Assembly (NCBI GenBank): GCA_021776735.1
Contig: JAJFFH010000019.1
Span: 62,001-126,000, forward strand
Direction of reading: 5' to 3'
DNA from: Planctomycetota bacterium
GTDB taxonomy: Bacteria; Planctomycetota; PLA2
Length of the DNA: 64,000 nucleotides
Shown here: positions 62,738 through 64,000 of the stretch, one piece after another
Layout: each line of letters opens with the position of its first letter
Position numbering within the stretch: position 1 is the stretch's first letter
Notes under the pieces: generated by a model
What the model saw: only the letters and a program-made list of their open reading frames with translations
The model's database searches: none
What the model was told of the DNA's origin: nothing
Translations under genes and position numbers: made by a program

Positions 62738-64000
62738 ATGCGGATTCTCCACCGAAAACTCTGGCGCAACATGTGGTCCCTCAAGGGATCGTTTCTGGCG
62801 ATCGTGCTCATCGTCGCCTGCGGCGTCGCCAGTTTCGTCACGGTCCTAACCGCGTACCGCGGGCTCAAGCGGTCGCGCGACTCCTACTACGCACGCTACC
62901 GGATGGCCGACATTTTTGCGCCGGTCAAGAAGGCGCCGCGGGCAGCGATACAGGCTCTCGAGACCGTGCCCGGCGTGCGGCGCGTGGCGGGGCGCATCGT
63001 GTTCGACGTCACGCTGGATCTGGCCAGGCTCGATCAGCCCGTGTCGGGACGCATCGTCTCCGTGCCCGACCGCCGGCGCCGGCTCCTGTGTGACCTGCAT
63101 CTCGTCGCCGGCGATTGGTTCGAAGGCGACGGGACGCGCGAAGCGATCGTGGCGAAGCGCTTCGCCGAGGTGCACGGACTCGGTATCGGGGACGAGCTGC
63201 CCGTCATCATGAACAACAAGAAGGAGGCGCTGCGCATCGTCGGCGTCGCCCTCTCGCCTGAGTTCGTCTACCTCATCAGCGGCGCCAACATCCTGCCGGA
63301 TGCGGAACACTTCACCGTGCTGTGGCTCTCCGAGTCCTTTGCCGAGGCGGCGTTCGACTTTCGGGACTCGTGCAACGACGTGCTGGCCGTTCTCGACCGC
63401 GGGGCAAGCCCCGAGGAGGTCATCGCGGAGTTCGACCGCCGACTCGACCGATACGGCGCCGCGGGCGCGTACGCGCGCAAGGACCAGCTCTCAAACCGCT
63501 ACGTCAACGACGAGATCGAGGGGCTGAAGGGGTCGGCCACCCTGGTGCCGACGGTCTTCCTCGGCGTGGCGGCGTTCGTGCTGCACATGCTCATGGGCCG
63601 GCTCGTGCGCACGCAGCGCGGCCAGATCGCCCTCCTGCGCGCGTTCGGCTACACCCGCGCCGAACTGATCGGACATTACCTTGAAATGGCCCTGCTCGTC
63701 GGCGTCGCCGGCGTCGTCTTGGGAAGCAGCCTCGGAATCTGGTTCGCCTTCGGTCTCGTCGGCGTCTACCGCGACTTCTACGACTTCCCGGTGCTCGACC
63801 TCTCCGTCGATCCCGTCGCGGTGGCTGTCGGTTGCGCGGTCGGCCTCGGCTTCGTGGTCCTCGGCACGCTCCGAGCCGTCCTCTCGGTCGCGCGACTGAC
63901 TCCTGCCGAGGGGTTGCGGCCCGCGGCGCCGCGCGTCTACCACGAAATCCTTCTCGAACGGAGCCCGCTGCTCTGGAGTCGCGTCGGTTTTTCCGGCCGG
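62738..64000 (+). CDS. FtsX/MacB-type ABC permease, 3' end outside the window
   Basis: 421 codons are present and the frame is still open at the right edge; the family commonly has about 800 residues with two FtsX modules. An N-terminal membrane helix (GSFLAIVLIVACGVASFVTVLTAY) is followed by a large extracytoplasmic MacB-like domain (about 50-260, with RFAEVHGLGIGDELPV and IVGVALSPEFVYL), then three helices of the FtsX core (TLVPTVFLGVAAFVLHMLMGRLVRTQRGQIALLRAFGYTRAELIGHYLEM, and two more). The LALLRAFGYT segment is characteristic. It works with the LolD-like ATPase to move lipoproteins, lipids or peptides out of the inner membrane. Confidence 0.9.
   Translation, partial: MRILHRKLWRNMWSLKGSFLAIVLIVACGVASFVTVLTAYRGLKRSRDSYYARYRMADIFAPVKKAPRAAIQALETVPGVRRVAGRIVFDVTLDLARLDQPVSGRIVSVPDRRRRLLCDLHLVAGDWFEGDGTREAIVAKRFAEVHGLGIGDELPVIMNNKKEALRIVGVALSPEFVYLISGANILPDAEHFTVLWLSESFAEAAFDFRDSCNDVLAVLDRGASPEEVIAEFDRRLDRYGAAGAYARKDQLSNRYVNDEIEGLKGSATLVPTVFLGVAAFVLHMLMGRLVRTQRGQIALLRAFGYTRAELIGHYLEMALLVGVAGVVLGSSLGIWFAFGLVGVYRDFYDFPVLDLSVDPVAVAVGCAVGLGFVVLGTLRAVLSVARLTPAEGLRPAAPRVYHEILLERSPLLWSRVGFSGR

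Overview
The window is high-GC bacterial DNA, most likely from a member of the Planctomycetota. This is an inference from gene content: six ECF sigma factors in 64 kb, three of them fused to membrane-anchored extracellular-type domains; two sigma / Ser-Thr-kinase gene pairs; giant carboxypeptidase-regulatory-like repeat proteins; HEAT and Sel1 proteins; a PEP-CTERM-like remnant; a nickel superoxide dismutase; and the lexA-imuA-imuB-dnaE2 mutasome. I saw no rRNA, tRNA, CRISPR array, insertion sequence or phage genes.

Layout. 1-16 kb: housekeeping and metabolism (coiled-coil lipoprotein, RsgA, broken HNH gene, cardiolipin synthase, Ni-SOD, class IV aminotransferase-type lyase, flavin oxidoreductase, CBS-domain cystathionine beta-synthase, beta-propeller protein, HEAT lipoprotein, DinB protein, methyltransferase coupled to a polytopic heme-type membrane protein, phosphatase-cytochrome fusion). 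16-37 kb: secreted proteins and signalling (degenerate peptidase-like protein, alpha/beta hydrolase, Sel1 protein, two sigma-carboxypeptidase-regulatory fusions, a sigma operon, an SDR, another giant repeat protein, a sigma-kinase pair). 36.5-45.4 kb: a probable selenoprotein thioredoxin, a VOC protein, then the SOS mutagenesis cluster, interrupted by a repeat island and a GxxExxY gene. 45.5-53 kb: pseudopilin, second sigma-kinase pair, PilZ-like tandem pair, HEAT/vWA-like protein, broken PEP-CTERM gene. 53.6-64 kb: HlyD-ABC exporter, sigma-HEAT fusion, MddA-like methyltransferase, polyphosphate:AMP phosphotransferase, and a LolD-like ABC exporter running off the end.

Two things stand out. 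First, a 20-bp element (consensus AGCAAACGGACGGCGATGTC) occurs about 31 times, roughly once per 2 kb, in both orientations, between genes and inside genes, where it is read in all six frames. It has a 49-59 bp long form, found only between genes, which looks like the 20-mer split by a GC-rich hairpin-prone insert. Its distribution resembles a DNA-uptake-type signal or a very small mobile repeat, and I know of no described element that matches. Second, the thioredoxin-fold gene at 36585-37163 has an in-frame TGA exactly where the first active-site cysteine belongs, followed at the right distance by a hairpin fitting the bacterial SECIS rules. That predicts a UxxC selenoprotein.

Several genes form translationally coupled strings through ATGA or GTGA overlaps: sigma - membrane protein - coiled-coil protein at 26.4-28.3 kb, methyltransferase - membrane protein at 13.7 kb, and HlyD - ATPase at 54.7 kb.
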